From: Desulfurococcales archaeon
Lineage (GTDB): Archaea > Thermoproteota > Thermoprotei_A > Sulfolobales > NBVN01
DNA length: 64,000 bases
Assembly (NCBI GenBank): GCA_015523295.1
Contig: WAKQ01000014.1
Location: forward strand, 16,477 to 80,476
Direction of reading: 5' to 3'
A program made the position numbers and the translations under genes. Under the pieces are notes generated by a model, which worked only from the letters and a program-made list of their open reading frames with translations, did not search any database and had not been told where the DNA came from. This document shows, piece after piece, positions 34,844-43,750 of this stretch; the first letter of the stretch is position 1, and the number at the start of each line of letters is the position of its first letter.

Positions 34844-36127
34844 CTAATATAGGAAACGAGGCTTCCCTTGATAGGGACTCTTCAGAAGTCTTACCTTAAC
34901 AATTTCGCCTTTATCGTAGCCTTCCACATCTTCATTTATTACTAATAAACCATTTCCCTTTAACAGGGTGGAAAGAATTCCCGAACCTGTTAACCTTAAG
35001 GGTTCAGCGATAAGCTCTCCACCATCCTCATATACTGCAACCCTATAGTAAGATCTGAAGCCGACTGCATTAGCTATTGGACGAGATAATCTAGCCTCTA
35101 CTACAGGTTCAGGAGGTAATTTTAAGCCTGTTATTTTAGAAAGGATAGGTTTGAAGAAGTTTTCAAGGCCGACCAAGCACGCTACAGGAAGCCCGGAAAG
35201 CATGAGGACAGGTTTCCCCTTAATTACAAAGGCACCAGCAGTTCTTCCCGGCCTTAAGTTCACCCCATGGAAGACCAGTCGTGAATTGGGGAGACTTGCT
35301 AGAGCATCGGGGACTAAGTCTTTACCGCCAACAGAAGTGCCCCCAGTAATTATGACTATATCAGATTTATCCAATGCCCTGTCCACGTTTCGAGATATCT
35401 CCTCTTTATCATCCCTTATTACACCATAAGTTAAAGGTTCTCCTCCCAGTTCCTTAACATAAGCTGCTATTAAAGGACCTGTCGAGTTCGGCAATTTTCC
35501 ATCTGGATTGGTTACTGGATCATATACTTCGTTACCCGTATTTATTATTGCAACCCTTATCTTTCTGAAGACGTGAACTTTCTCTATGCTTGATTGGGCT
35601 AATGCAGCAACATGCCAGGGTCTAACGATCTCCCCTCTCTCAAGAAGTACGTCTCCCTTCTTGAAATCCTCCCCTCTGAAGCTGATGTTCCTGAACCGAG
35701 CAACACTTTTAAATATATACACTATGTCTCCATCGATCTTCGAGAACTCGAAGGGAACAACAGCATCCGCCCCATAAGGAATTGGCGCACCGGTGAAAAC
35801 TATTATAGCCTCTCCTTCCTTAAGCCCAGGTGGATTTTCGCTACCCGCCTCTACACGTCCAGCAAGTTTAAGAGGTATTGGGTTTGACTCACTAGCGCCT
35901 GAAATGTCCATATATTTAACCGCAAGCCCATCTACAGCAGCCCTATCATATGGGGGAAAATCCTTAGATGCCGTAACCGTCCTTGAGGAGATCCTCCCAA
36001 CTGAGTGGAGCGCTTCTACCTCCTCCTCACTTACACTAATATTCACAGCCTCAAGCAGTTTCCTTCGCGCATCGTCTACATTCTCAAAAGATGTAAACCC
36101 AATTAACTTTATTCTACGACCCTCCAT
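34844..36127 (-). CDS. moeA: Molybdopterin molybdenumtransferase MoeA
   Basis: A 427-residue MoeA, which inserts molybdate or tungstate into adenylylated molybdopterin. Visible are the N-terminal domain with FPPYDRAAVDGLAV (active-site loop), VFTGAPIPYGADAVVP, and the MogA-like domain 3 with IINTGNEVYDP, NSTGPLIAAYV and VIITGGTSVGGKD. A C-terminal beta domain follows, and the last residues (SPYQGKPRFLY) are a short extra tail. It pairs functionally with the MoaB gene at 18.6 kb. It overlaps surE by 14 bases. No molybdo- or tungstoenzyme is encoded in this window. Confidence 0.94.
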   Translation of the reverse strand: MEGRRIKLIGFTSFENVDDARRKLLEAVNISVSEEEVEALHSVGRISSRTVTASKDFPPYDRAAVDGLAVKYMDISGASESNPIPLKLAGRVEAGSENPPGLKEGEAIIVFTGAPIPYGADAVVPFEFSKIDGDIVYIFKSVARFRNISFRGEDFKKGDVLLERGEIVRPWHVAALAQSSIEKVHVFRKIRVAIINTGNEVYDPVTNPDGKLPNSTGPLIAAYVKELGGEPLTYGVIRDDKEEISRNVDRALDKSDIVIITGGTSVGGKDLVPDALASLPNSRLVFHGVNLRPGRTAGAFVIKGKPVLMLSGLPVACLVGLENFFKPILSKITGLKLPPEPVVEARLSRPIANAVGFRSYYRVAVYEDGGELIAEPLRLTGSGILSTLLKGNGLLVINEDVEGYDKGEIVKVRLLKSPYQGKPRFLY

Positions 36128-36941
36128 ATTTTCTTAACCTCCCTAGTATGTTGTTTAGAAGTGCTATGAGGGGTTGTAGCTTCCTCACAACGGCTGTGTA
36201 AGAGCAGTCTCCCTCACAACTCATATTCGCCTTCAGGGGTGTGAGCGTTATGTAACCATTCTCTAAATAGAACGTATCAGTTTTATCTTCAGTAACCCTA
36301 TCGCCCACAAGCCAGTAATACTCTCTTCCCCTGGGATCTACTCTTCTTTCAAAACGCTGTTGGAACCTAATCCTCTGTGTTTTTTCAGGCAGTATAGCTG
36401 ATATCGGGTTCGGCGTTTTAGGTAAGTTAATACTTAAAGTGTCAATGCCCTCTATCCATCCATTCTCAAGAAAGTACTTAGCGACTGTCTTAACGACGAG
36501 CCTAATCATGAAGGAGTAGTCGGGTCTTTCGAACTCTTCATCGCTTCCAACGTCAGCAGATATGGCTACGGAAGGATAGCCGAAAAGCCCGGCCTCGACG
36601 GCAGCCTGTACAGTACCTGAATAAAGGATGTTTTGCATTGAGGTGTTTTCCCCGATATTTACACCTGAAAAGACGATATCTGGCTTATAATTGAAGATTT
36701 TTAACGCGGCATGAAATGCATCGACAGGAGTGCCATTAACTACCTTAATCTCGAAGTTGTACATATTGATACTGCGTACGAAGAGAGGCTTATGTAATGT
36801 TAGTGAATGACCACCGCCTGATTTAGGTATCTCTGGTACTATGGCGAGAACATCACCCACTTCTTTTAGGGAATTGTACATTAGTGGGAGGCCCCTAGTC
36901 ATAAAACCATCATCATTAACTAAAAGTATCTTGAAAGCCAT
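36114..36941 (-). CDS. surE: 5'/3'-nucleotidase SurE
   Basis: A 275-residue SurE phosphatase that dephosphorylates nucleoside monophosphates, a survival-linked housekeeping enzyme. The metal site is seen in ILLVNDDGF (Asp-Asp) with the serine loop GGGHSLTLHKPL, then GTPVDAFHAAL, VFSGVNIGEN and ILYSGTVQAAVEAG. A FPAIAVS-like strand reads YPSVAIS. Length is within the family range. It is upstream of and overlapping moeA, so both may be co-transcribed. The gene is divergent from nurA with a gap of about 117 bases. Confidence 0.93.
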   Translation of the reverse strand: MAFKILLVNDDGFMTRGLPLMYNSLKEVGDVLAIVPEIPKSGGGHSLTLHKPLFVRSINMYNFEIKVVNGTPVDAFHAALKIFNYKPDIVFSGVNIGENTSMQNILYSGTVQAAVEAGLFGYPSVAISADVGSDEEFERPDYSFMIRLVVKTVAKYFLENGWIEGIDTLSINLPKTPNPISAILPEKTQRIRFQQRFERRVDPRGREYYWLVGDRVTEDKTDTFYLENGYITLTPLKANMSCEGDCSYTAVVRKLQPLIALLNNILGRLRKYGGS

Positions 36942-37058
36942 TTTCCCACCCTTACTACAGACATATGTTGGACTTATAAAGAAACCAATACTGATACCTC
37001 ATCGCTTTTCTGCTGATAATTGTTTGCTATAGCTTATTAAAGTGTTAAGATCAAGCTC

Positions 37059-38126
37059 TTGGATAAGAGGGAAATGATTAAGGATCTAGAAAAGTTTGCT
37101 GCAGCTCTTAAAGAGGCTATTCTTAATGAGGGAGGTATTGAACAGCCTCTAAACGAAGGCAGTGAAATGCGCGACGTTCCTGTAAAGTACGAATATCTTA
37201 GAAGACCTTATATTGAAACACAAATTTACGCACTTGATGCAGCATCCGCTACACTGCATACAGGATTTGGAGAGGTGTCTGTGGTTGCAGGCGCTTTGAT
37301 ATCTGCAGGCAGCGTATTCTCGTATCCAAGCATCTCCAGTCCGCCTCCTTCAAAACCGCCTTTTATTGGAGCTCTCTATAGTGGAAATCTGGACTTCATT
37401 AATGATAAATACATAGAGCTAAGGCATCCTTACAAGCTAGATCCATTTCTCCCTGAGGGTGTAATAGCTCATGATCTAAGGATAAATTTAGAGAATTACT
37501 TAATAGAGAAAGTGACTGAGTTCGGGGAGAAGGGAATTGTCCTAATAGATGGTCCAGCTACTTACCCGTTTCATCAAGTTGAAAGCGGGAGCAAGTGGAG
37601 CATGGAGCTAGGTCTTCTAAACGAAAAACGTGTTCAAGTGATGAGGAAGATTGCATCGAAGGGGTTCACCCCAGTCTGTGTTGTTAAAAGAATATGGGGT
37701 TCTACCTATCTTCCTCCCGCTGAGGAGCTAGGGTTAAAAGACGTTGAATATATCCTTAGATTACAAGAAGGAACCCTACCCAAGAGACCCATCATTATAG
37801 GGCCATGGGAATTCAGGGAGAGGGTAGGTGTCCCAGACAGATTGATGGCGTACGTGTTAACCCCCCTCAATATTTATTCGCCTTCTTTCTCAGTGGTGAG
37901 GATGGAGATGTTACGGGATATAGCGGAGAGTTCTGAAGTCAGATTCAAGGAATTGGCATCTATAATATCCTATAATGCATTGACATATGCGGTTATAGAG
38001 CCTATACAACTTCTTAAAGCTGACAAGATTTCTAAGGAATTAGTAAGGCGTCTTACCTCAATCCTAGAAGCAGTATTGAGGAGGGAAGGGCTGATGATTC
38101 TTTATGGAGGTGCTCAGATTGAATAG
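37059..38126 (+). CDS. nurA: NurA 5'-3' nuclease
   Basis: A 355-residue NurA-domain nuclease, partner of the HerA translocase in resecting DNA ends for homologous recombination. The first catalytic aspartate is in YALDAASATLHTGFG (residues ~50) and the second metal site in IVLIDGPATYPF (~165). VCVVKRIWGSTY and the C-terminal EPIQLLKADKIS are also typical. The start may be the TTG at 37059, with TTATTAA 20-25 bases upstream, or the ATG at 37074. It overlaps herA by 8 bases. Rad50 and Mre11, often in the same operon in other archaea, are not in this window. Confidence 0.88.
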   Translation: MDKREMIKDLEKFAAALKEAILNEGGIEQPLNEGSEMRDVPVKYEYLRRPYIETQIYALDAASATLHTGFGEVSVVAGALISAGSVFSYPSISSPPPSKPPFIGALYSGNLDFINDKYIELRHPYKLDPFLPEGVIAHDLRINLENYLIEKVTEFGEKGIVLIDGPATYPFHQVESGSKWSMELGLLNEKRVQVMRKIASKGFTPVCVVKRIWGSTYLPPAEELGLKDVEYILRLQEGTLPKRPIIIGPWEFRERVGVPDRLMAYVLTPLNIYSPSFSVVRMEMLRDIAESSEVRFKELASIISYNALTYAVIEPIQLLKADKISKELVRRLTSILEAVLRREGLMILYGGAQIE

Positions 38127-39936
38127 CTCTTCTGGCTTGATCAAGAAAAGGTTAGCAGATGCTGAGAGGAAGGCCAAGGCGTTGGGCGACCTTATAGGTC
38201 GAGTAAGCAGGAAGATGTTCTCCAAAACAACTGGCGATGGATCATCCACGATTATTGAAGTAGATGTACTTACCTACTACAGTTTAGGGGATAAGCTCGG
38301 CGTAGGGAACTTTCTAGTGGCAATTGACATTCGTTCAGGTAAGGCCGTTGGTCTAAAAGTGACTTCAATCTCAAGAGCAGATATGGCGTCTGCAATTGAT
38401 TCGTTTCAACCCCTCCCACTAAGCCCTGATGTAGGAGGGCTCTTTACTCCAGCCTTCATAGAAGCCGATACCCTTCTTGATGAGGATGGTATTCCCTTCA
38501 CAACACCCATAGAGCCCCAGTCCCCAGTCATCATCCCACAAAACCCGGAGCTAATAGCTAATGTTACGGGACTTCCCAAAGAAGGAATAACTCTAGGTAC
38601 TCTCCACACTGGATCACATCCCGTTGCTGGAGGGAAAATACGACTTAAATTGCCTAGGAGGGAGTTCTTCAAACATATATTAGTAATTGGAACTACAGGC
38701 TCTGGAAAAACCACATTCATAAAAAACCTGATATATACCTTAAGAAATGAGTGGCCCGATGTTAAAACATGCATAATAGATGCTGCAGGAGATTATACAC
38801 AAATTATCCTGCCACCAATATCTAAGGAGCCAGCTACGGAAGTATTGGCCAATAAAGGAAAGACCCTTCAGGAGATTACTGTCCTACTTCCTGTGAAACG
38901 GAGAGATAAAGACCTAAGGGCTTTAGCGTCTCAATACGTTATAGAGAGGTTAAGTGAGATAGCTAGAGCTTTCTTTAATGAGGAGTTACAGATCGGGGTA
39001 ATTCATGATAGTCTATCTCCCTTATTATCCGTGGAGACGAAGGCGTGCTTGTCTAACCAATGCTTCACCATTAACGTAGTGCCTATATCTCCTTCTTACC
39101 AGCAAGTAAAGGATCATCTTGAAATTTTCCCTCTCTTCTCAAGACAGGCTAAGGTTTATCTGCAGAATGTTGTCAATTATTTGGAAGATGTAGAAGGTGG
39201 TGTGGCAAACTTTACTCACCTACACAAGGCATTAGAAGCACATGCATCGAAGATTATGGAAACCCTAAAAATTCATAGGAGAACAGTGGAAAATATTGAA
39301 AGGGCTGTGAACTTTATCGCCAGTTCTGAGGAGATAGACTCCATGTTGGGAAGGAGGCCTATAGGAATGCCTAGAGCTGATGACCTGATGGAAAGCGCAT
39401 CCGGACCAATAGTTCTCGACCTTGACTATGCTGCTATGAGAGGGGCCCATTACTTAACACTCAACATGATAGCCTATGAGTTCATGAGAGAAATTTATTC
39501 ATGGAAGAAATCGGGAGAAGGTATGCTAACGCCCATACTGATGGTTTTAGATGAGGCTCACAGGTTCTTCCCTTCTGAAGGAACCACTAAAGAAGAAGTT
39601 GAGCTGCTTGCAGACTTCATCTCTAGGGTTGCAAGGCTTGGAAGATCTAAGGGAATGGGGCTCATCTTTTCAACGCATTCACCTAAAGATGTTCACAAAA
39701 TAGTTATTCAATTAACTAATACTAAAATTATATTCAGGAGCGAGAGGGAATTCCTTGAAATGCTTGACGTTCCTCAGGAGCTCCTCAGACTTATGGAACT
39801 TATTCCCGACAGGGTAGCGCTTGCCAGGAGCTCAACCTTCAGGACAGGTCATGCTATGTTCCAGACGCCTGAGCCTCTCTTAGGTCATTTTGACTTAGGA
39901 AGGCTCTCCGTAGGTGGTAGCGGTGGAGGAGAATAG
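38119..39936 (+). CDS. herA: HerA DNA translocase/helicase
   Basis: A 605-residue hexameric FtsK-HerA ATPase that drives DNA into the NurA nuclease. The N-terminal HAS-barrel spans about residues 20-150. Walker A is LVIGTTGSGKTTFI, Walker B is ILMVLDEAHRF, and GLIFSTHSPKDVHKIV with ALARSSTFRTGHAMF form the sensor and C-terminal segments. I prefer the TTG at 38119 to the ATG in the track because GGAGGTG stands 6 bases before it. The protein is longer than many HerA homologues by about 100 residues in the region 255-330, which may be an extended helical insertion. Confidence 0.93.
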   Translation: MNSSSGLIKKRLADAERKAKALGDLIGRVSRKMFSKTTGDGSSTIIEVDVLTYYSLGDKLGVGNFLVAIDIRSGKAVGLKVTSISRADMASAIDSFQPLPLSPDVGGLFTPAFIEADTLLDEDGIPFTTPIEPQSPVIIPQNPELIANVTGLPKEGITLGTLHTGSHPVAGGKIRLKLPRREFFKHILVIGTTGSGKTTFIKNLIYTLRNEWPDVKTCIIDAAGDYTQIILPPISKEPATEVLANKGKTLQEITVLLPVKRRDKDLRALASQYVIERLSEIARAFFNEELQIGVIHDSLSPLLSVETKACLSNQCFTINVVPISPSYQQVKDHLEIFPLFSRQAKVYLQNVVNYLEDVEGGVANFTHLHKALEAHASKIMETLKIHRRTVENIERAVNFIASSEEIDSMLGRRPIGMPRADDLMESASGPIVLDLDYAAMRGAHYLTLNMIAYEFMREIYSWKKSGEGMLTPILMVLDEAHRFFPSEGTTKEEVELLADFISRVARLGRSKGMGLIFSTHSPKDVHKIVIQLTNTKIIFRSEREFLEMLDVPQELLRLMELIPDRVALARSSTFRTGHAMFQTPEPLLGHFDLGRLSVGGSGGGE

Positions 39937-39959
39937 CTATAGGGTGACTTCCTTACTAG

Positions 39960-39976
39960 CCCACTTATTAAGTGGG
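39960..39976 (+). terminator. Hairpin between herA and glmS
   Basis: CCCACTT-ATT-AAGTGGG is a perfect 7-bp inverted repeat with a 3-base loop, followed by ATTTTC. It lies 23 bases after the herA stop and just upstream of the glmS TATA element. It is probably a terminator of the nurA-herA operon; an operator for glmS is the alternative. Confidence 0.5.
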
Positions 39977-39980
39977 ATTT

Positions 39981-39990
39981 TCAATATATC
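39981..39990 (+). promoter_or_regulatory. TATA box of glmS
   Basis: TCAATATATC lies about 21-30 bases before the preferred GTG start (40011). A start site 25 bases downstream would produce an almost leaderless glmS mRNA. Confidence 0.45.
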
Positions 39991-40010
39991 TATTTAGCTA
40001 GGTGAGGCTT

Positions 40011-41870
40011 GTGGCTTGCGGGATTGTTGCAGTAGTCGCTTCGAGGAAGGGAGCTCTCAGAAAGCCGTTAGGTGAGGTAATCAGGGAATCTCTTAAGTCG
40101 CTTGAGTATAGAGGTTATGATTCTGTCGGTTTCGCTATAATTACTGATAATGGTCTAGTGGTTAGAAAGTCTAAGGGAATGATAGACTCTGTTACCGCGA
40201 AATTAGGTTTCAGCGAGTTTGACGGCTTGGTAGGTATAGGCCATACCCGATGGGCTACACACGGTCCACCAAGCGATAGAAATTCGCATCCCCATACTGA
40301 CTGCACTGGAAAGATTGCTGTAGCTCACAACGGAATTATAGAGAATTGGAATGAGCTCAAGGAAATGCTTGTCAGGAAAGGTCACGTATTCAAGTCAGAC
40401 ACTGATACTGAGGTCATCCCACACCTGATGGAGGAGTTTAAAAATAAGGGGATGGAGCCTTACGAAGCCTTTAAGGCAACTATATCGCTGTTGAAGGGAG
40501 CTTATGCAATAGCTGCTATTGACATTGATGCAGGCAATAAGGTGTTCTTCGCCAGGAAGACATCTCCCTTGATAGTCGGTATTGGCGATGGCGCAAACTT
40601 CCTAGCTAGTGATATTCCAGCATTTCTCAGATACACTAGGAAGATAATAGTTGTAAGTGATGATGAGGTGGGGTACGTGACCTCTAGCAGTGTTTTTATC
40701 GAGAAGCTAATCAAGAAGGGGGATAAGGGTATATGGATTAGTATTGACATAGGTAAACGTTTGAGAACCGTAGAATGGACCCCTGAAATGGCTATGAAGG
40801 GCGGATACCCTCATTTCATGCTTAAAGAAATTCATGAGCAACCGCAAGCACTGGCCTCCACTATATCTGGACTCGGAGAAAAGCTGGATGATGTTGTCAA
40901 GGTTATCTCCGCTGCTAATAAGGTAGTGTTAGTTGGTGCCGGGACTTCCTATCATGCGTCATATTTGGGAGCGATCTTCCTAAATAATCTGGGCGAGGTA
41001 TTTGCGCAGCCAATAATCTCATCTGAGATGAAATGGCATATCAAATCCCTAAGCGAGGGTGATGTGATGATAGCAGTGAGTCAGTCAGGGGAAACTATAG
41101 ATACACTGCTTGCTGCAAGGGAAGCCAAGGACAGGGGTGTTAAGGTCATCGCCTTATCAAATGTAATAGACTCAGCTATTCCTAGGGAGGCCGATCTTGT
41201 AGTATACACACGAGCGGGTCCGGAGATAGGGGTGGCGGCCACTAAGACATTCACTACCCAAGTGCTTGTTTTATCCGTTATAGCAGTAAAGGTTGCCAAA
41301 TATAGGGGAATCGTTAATGAAGGAGCTTCAGAAGCTCATCTCAGAGCTATACGGTCTCTACCTGAGACCGTGAATAAAATAATAAGCAAGTATGAGGCCA
41401 AGTCTAAGGACGTGGCTAAGTTAATGGCAAGTAAGAGAAGTGCTTTCTTCCTTGGAAGAGGGTATGGACTGCCAGTATCTATGGAGGGCGCCCTCAAACT
41501 AAAGGAGGTAGCCTATGTTCACGCTGAAGCTTATCCTGCAGGCGAGTCTAAGCATGGCCCAATAGCATTGGTTGAGGACGGTTTCCCTATAGTCTTCACG
41601 GCCGTAAGTCATGAAGAGGCTGAACTCATTAAAAGTAATGTGGAGGAAATGAGGGCTAGATATGCATGGACCATCGCTGTAACTCCTAAAGGGGATGAAG
41701 GGCATCTCAAAAATGTTGAAGAGAGATTTACAATGCCCGAACTCCCCGTTACTGCAGCCTCAGTAGCTTACGTGGTACCCCATCAGTTAATAGCCTACTA
41801 CACATCCATAATCAGGGGATATGACCCAGATAAGCCAAGAAACCTAGCTAAAACCGTAACTGTTGTTTGA
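40011..41870 (+). CDS. glmS: Glutamine-fructose-6-phosphate aminotransferase
   Basis: GlmS makes glucosamine-6-phosphate from fructose-6-phosphate and glutamine, the first step to UDP-GlcNAc. The N-terminal glutaminase half has the nucleophile in ACGIVAVV, the RGYDSVG segment, HTRWATHGPPSDRNSHPH and HNGIIENW. The C-terminal half has two SIS sugar-phosphate isomerase domains (GAGTSYHASYL, SQSGETIDTLLA, LGRGYGLPVSMEGALKLKE, PRNLAKTVTV). I prefer the GTG at 40011, which gives Met-Ala-Cys, over the track's earlier codon. In either case the catalytic Cys is not directly after the initiator, so extra N-terminal trimming may be needed. It is followed 10 bases later by a GlmU-like gene. Confidence 0.95.
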   Translation: MACGIVAVVASRKGALRKPLGEVIRESLKSLEYRGYDSVGFAIITDNGLVVRKSKGMIDSVTAKLGFSEFDGLVGIGHTRWATHGPPSDRNSHPHTDCTGKIAVAHNGIIENWNELKEMLVRKGHVFKSDTDTEVIPHLMEEFKNKGMEPYEAFKATISLLKGAYAIAAIDIDAGNKVFFARKTSPLIVGIGDGANFLASDIPAFLRYTRKIIVVSDDEVGYVTSSSVFIEKLIKKGDKGIWISIDIGKRLRTVEWTPEMAMKGGYPHFMLKEIHEQPQALASTISGLGEKLDDVVKVISAANKVVLVGAGTSYHASYLGAIFLNNLGEVFAQPIISSEMKWHIKSLSEGDVMIAVSQSGETIDTLLAAREAKDRGVKVIALSNVIDSAIPREADLVVYTRAGPEIGVAATKTFTTQVLVLSVIAVKVAKYRGIVNEGASEAHLRAIRSLPETVNKIISKYEAKSKDVAKLMASKRSAFFLGRGYGLPVSMEGALKLKEVAYVHAEAYPAGESKHGPIALVEDGFPIVFTAVSHEEAELIKSNVEEMRARYAWTIAVTPKGDEGHLKNVEERFTMPELPVTAASVAYVVPHQLIAYYTSIIRGYDPDKPRNLAKTVTVV

Positions 41871-41880
41871 GGAGTGAGCT

Positions 41881-43029
41881 ATGAAAGCGGTTGTTCTAGC
41901 AGGGGGAAGTGGTTCAGGCCTTCAAGCTATAACCGGCGGTAAACCTAAGGTGCTAATTAAAATATTGGGTAAGCCATTCTTAGAGAGGGTTCTGCTGAAT
42001 CTTAGGGAGGCAGGTGTTGACAAAGCTGTGATAGTTAGTGACAGACCGCCGGCACTGGAAGATATAACCTATCGTTTAGGAAGGCTAATGGAGTTCGAGG
42101 TCAGAAACCAGGTTGGAAGGGAAGTAGTAGGTGCAATAATGACTGCTGAAGATATCTTAGCGGAAGGTGCACTTCTGGTCTATGGAGATACTCTCGTCCC
42201 CAGCGAAGCTTACTTACTGACGTTTAGCCATAGCGTAGAATCAGGGGAACCTACAATCCTCATAGTGCCTAACGAAGATGTCAGACTCTATGGAGCTGTC
42301 CTTGTCGACGAGCTGGGAAATGTAGTGTCCTTTCAAGAAAAGCCACAGAAAAGTGTTGAAGGCGCTTATGCTTTTGGAGGTATAGCGATGCTAAATCAAA
42401 AGCTTGTGGAACTCCTTGAAAGCACAGGGAGCTTGGAAGGAGCCATAAACAGATATGTCTCAGATATCGGTAAGGTAAGGACCGTCTTATGGAGTGGGGT
42501 CTGGGTTGATTTGGGCTATCCAGTTAACGTGCTTGAGGCTATGTACTACATTATGAAGGACTTAAAGGGATCATTTATAGAATCTGGTGCAGAGGTTTCG
42601 CCAAAAGCTATTATTGAGGGGCCTGTCTACATAGATAAAGGAGCGACTATCGATCACTACGCCGTCGTTAGAGGCCCAGCTTATATAGGGAGGGACTCAA
42701 TGGTAGGGTCGCATACCTTCATTAGACCTTACACAGATATCGAAGACCGGGTCACTGTTAGTAGCTATGATGAGCTTGTGTGGTCTATTATAAGCGAGAA
42801 CGCTACTATAGGACGTGCCTCTTTCCTAGGTTACAGCATTGTGGGCGTAGGAGCCATTGTTGAACCTGGTGTAATAACTAAACTGCTCGCATCACCAGGT
42901 GAGGAAGGGATTAAAGCCATCAAGGTTATGAAAGGGAGAAAGCTTTACTTCAAGGCTGGTGCTGTTATAGCTGCTAACTCTAGAGTTCCATCACAGACGA
43001 TACTTGAACCAGGCATCCTCTATAAGTGA
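41881..43029 (+). CDS. GlmU-like sugar-1-phosphate nucleotidylyltransferase with left-handed beta-helix
   Basis: A 382-residue two-domain protein: an N-terminal nucleotidyltransferase (residues 1-225) and a hexapeptide-repeat beta-helix (235-382, with PKAIIEGPVYIDKGATIDHYA, VGSHTFIRPYTDI and later turns). Position after glmS suggests it makes UDP-GlcNAc or GlcNAc-1-P in archaeal fashion. The usual signature GxGxRLxPLTxxxPK is altered: the protein reads GGSGSGLQAITGGKPKVL, keeping Gly and the lysines but losing the arginine. Asp in VYGDTLVPSEAY (metal site) is kept. Activity may therefore be changed. A mannose- or glucose-1-P nucleotidylyltransferase is the alternative. Confidence 0.8.
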   Translation: MKAVVLAGGSGSGLQAITGGKPKVLIKILGKPFLERVLLNLREAGVDKAVIVSDRPPALEDITYRLGRLMEFEVRNQVGREVVGAIMTAEDILAEGALLVYGDTLVPSEAYLLTFSHSVESGEPTILIVPNEDVRLYGAVLVDELGNVVSFQEKPQKSVEGAYAFGGIAMLNQKLVELLESTGSLEGAINRYVSDIGKVRTVLWSGVWVDLGYPVNVLEAMYYIMKDLKGSFIESGAEVSPKAIIEGPVYIDKGATIDHYAVVRGPAYIGRDSMVGSHTFIRPYTDIEDRVTVSSYDELVWSIISENATIGRASFLGYSIVGVGAIVEPGVITKLLASPGEEGIKAIKVMKGRKLYFKAGAVIAANSRVPSQTILEPGILYK

Positions 43030-43053
43030 GGAATTAAAAAATGTATAAAGCAT

Positions 43054-43641
43054 TTACAAACCTGTAGTCTTCTGCTTCCTACGTAGCTTCATCGCTTCAA
43101 GAATGAGTTTAATCACGTCATCCCTTACCTTAATACCGGAGGCCTTCAAGAGCTTCTCAGGGTCCGAATCTTCTCCACCAAGGCTTTCTATAAGTTCAGC
43201 TGTCTCCCATGGAAATAAGATCCATTTAGTCGTCTTCATGATGTAATAGTCAGGCCTAACTATTGACCTAGGTTTATAGAACAGCGCAGCTGACTTTAGG
43301 TCTTTAGCCCCCCTAAGCCTAGCTTGTTCAGCGACTATCTGAAGCGTCCTACCTGAGTCAACCACATCATCCACTATAAGTACTGATTTACCTCTTACGT
43401 CAGCAACAAGCGGTTGAGTAATTATCGGCTTCTCAGCCTTCTCCTCTAATCCACGATAGAATTTAACCTCAACTACACTCAAGTCCTTGACATCCATGAC
43501 ATCCGCAACTACCCTGGCAACAATATAGCCCCCTCTTAACACGCCAATTATCGCGTCAGGGATATAGTCTCTCAATATTCTAACAGCGAGTTTAGCGGAG
43601 TAAAGATGAATATCATCCCATGAAGGGGCAAGGAAATCCAT
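43054..43641 (-). CDS. Purine phosphoribosyltransferase-like protein
   Basis: A 195-residue type I phosphoribosyltransferase. The PRPP-binding loop is SVLIVDDVVDSGRTLQIV and the N-terminal substrate strand region is IIGVLRGGYIVARVVAD. It matches archaeal xanthine/hypoxanthine-guanine phosphoribosyltransferases, which salvage purine bases with PRPP. Which base is used cannot be told. The gene stands alone, convergent with the GlmU-like gene and divergent from the acyl-CoA synthetase gene, with a shared promoter region of about 110 bases. Confidence 0.85.
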   Translation of the reverse strand: MDFLAPSWDDIHLYSAKLAVRILRDYIPDAIIGVLRGGYIVARVVADVMDVKDLSVVEVKFYRGLEEKAEKPIITQPLVADVRGKSVLIVDDVVDSGRTLQIVAEQARLRGAKDLKSAALFYKPRSIVRPDYYIMKTTKWILFPWETAELIESLGGEDSDPEKLLKASGIKVRDDVIKLILEAMKLRRKQKTTGL

Positions 43642-43750
43642 ACTCTCACTTATTTTATTAACACATCTATATTCTTAAAAAGCTTGATATCTCCTCTTCA
43701 GAGGCACGATTTTTAAGTTTAGTCTAATTAAAGCATCCAGGGGTTTAAGG

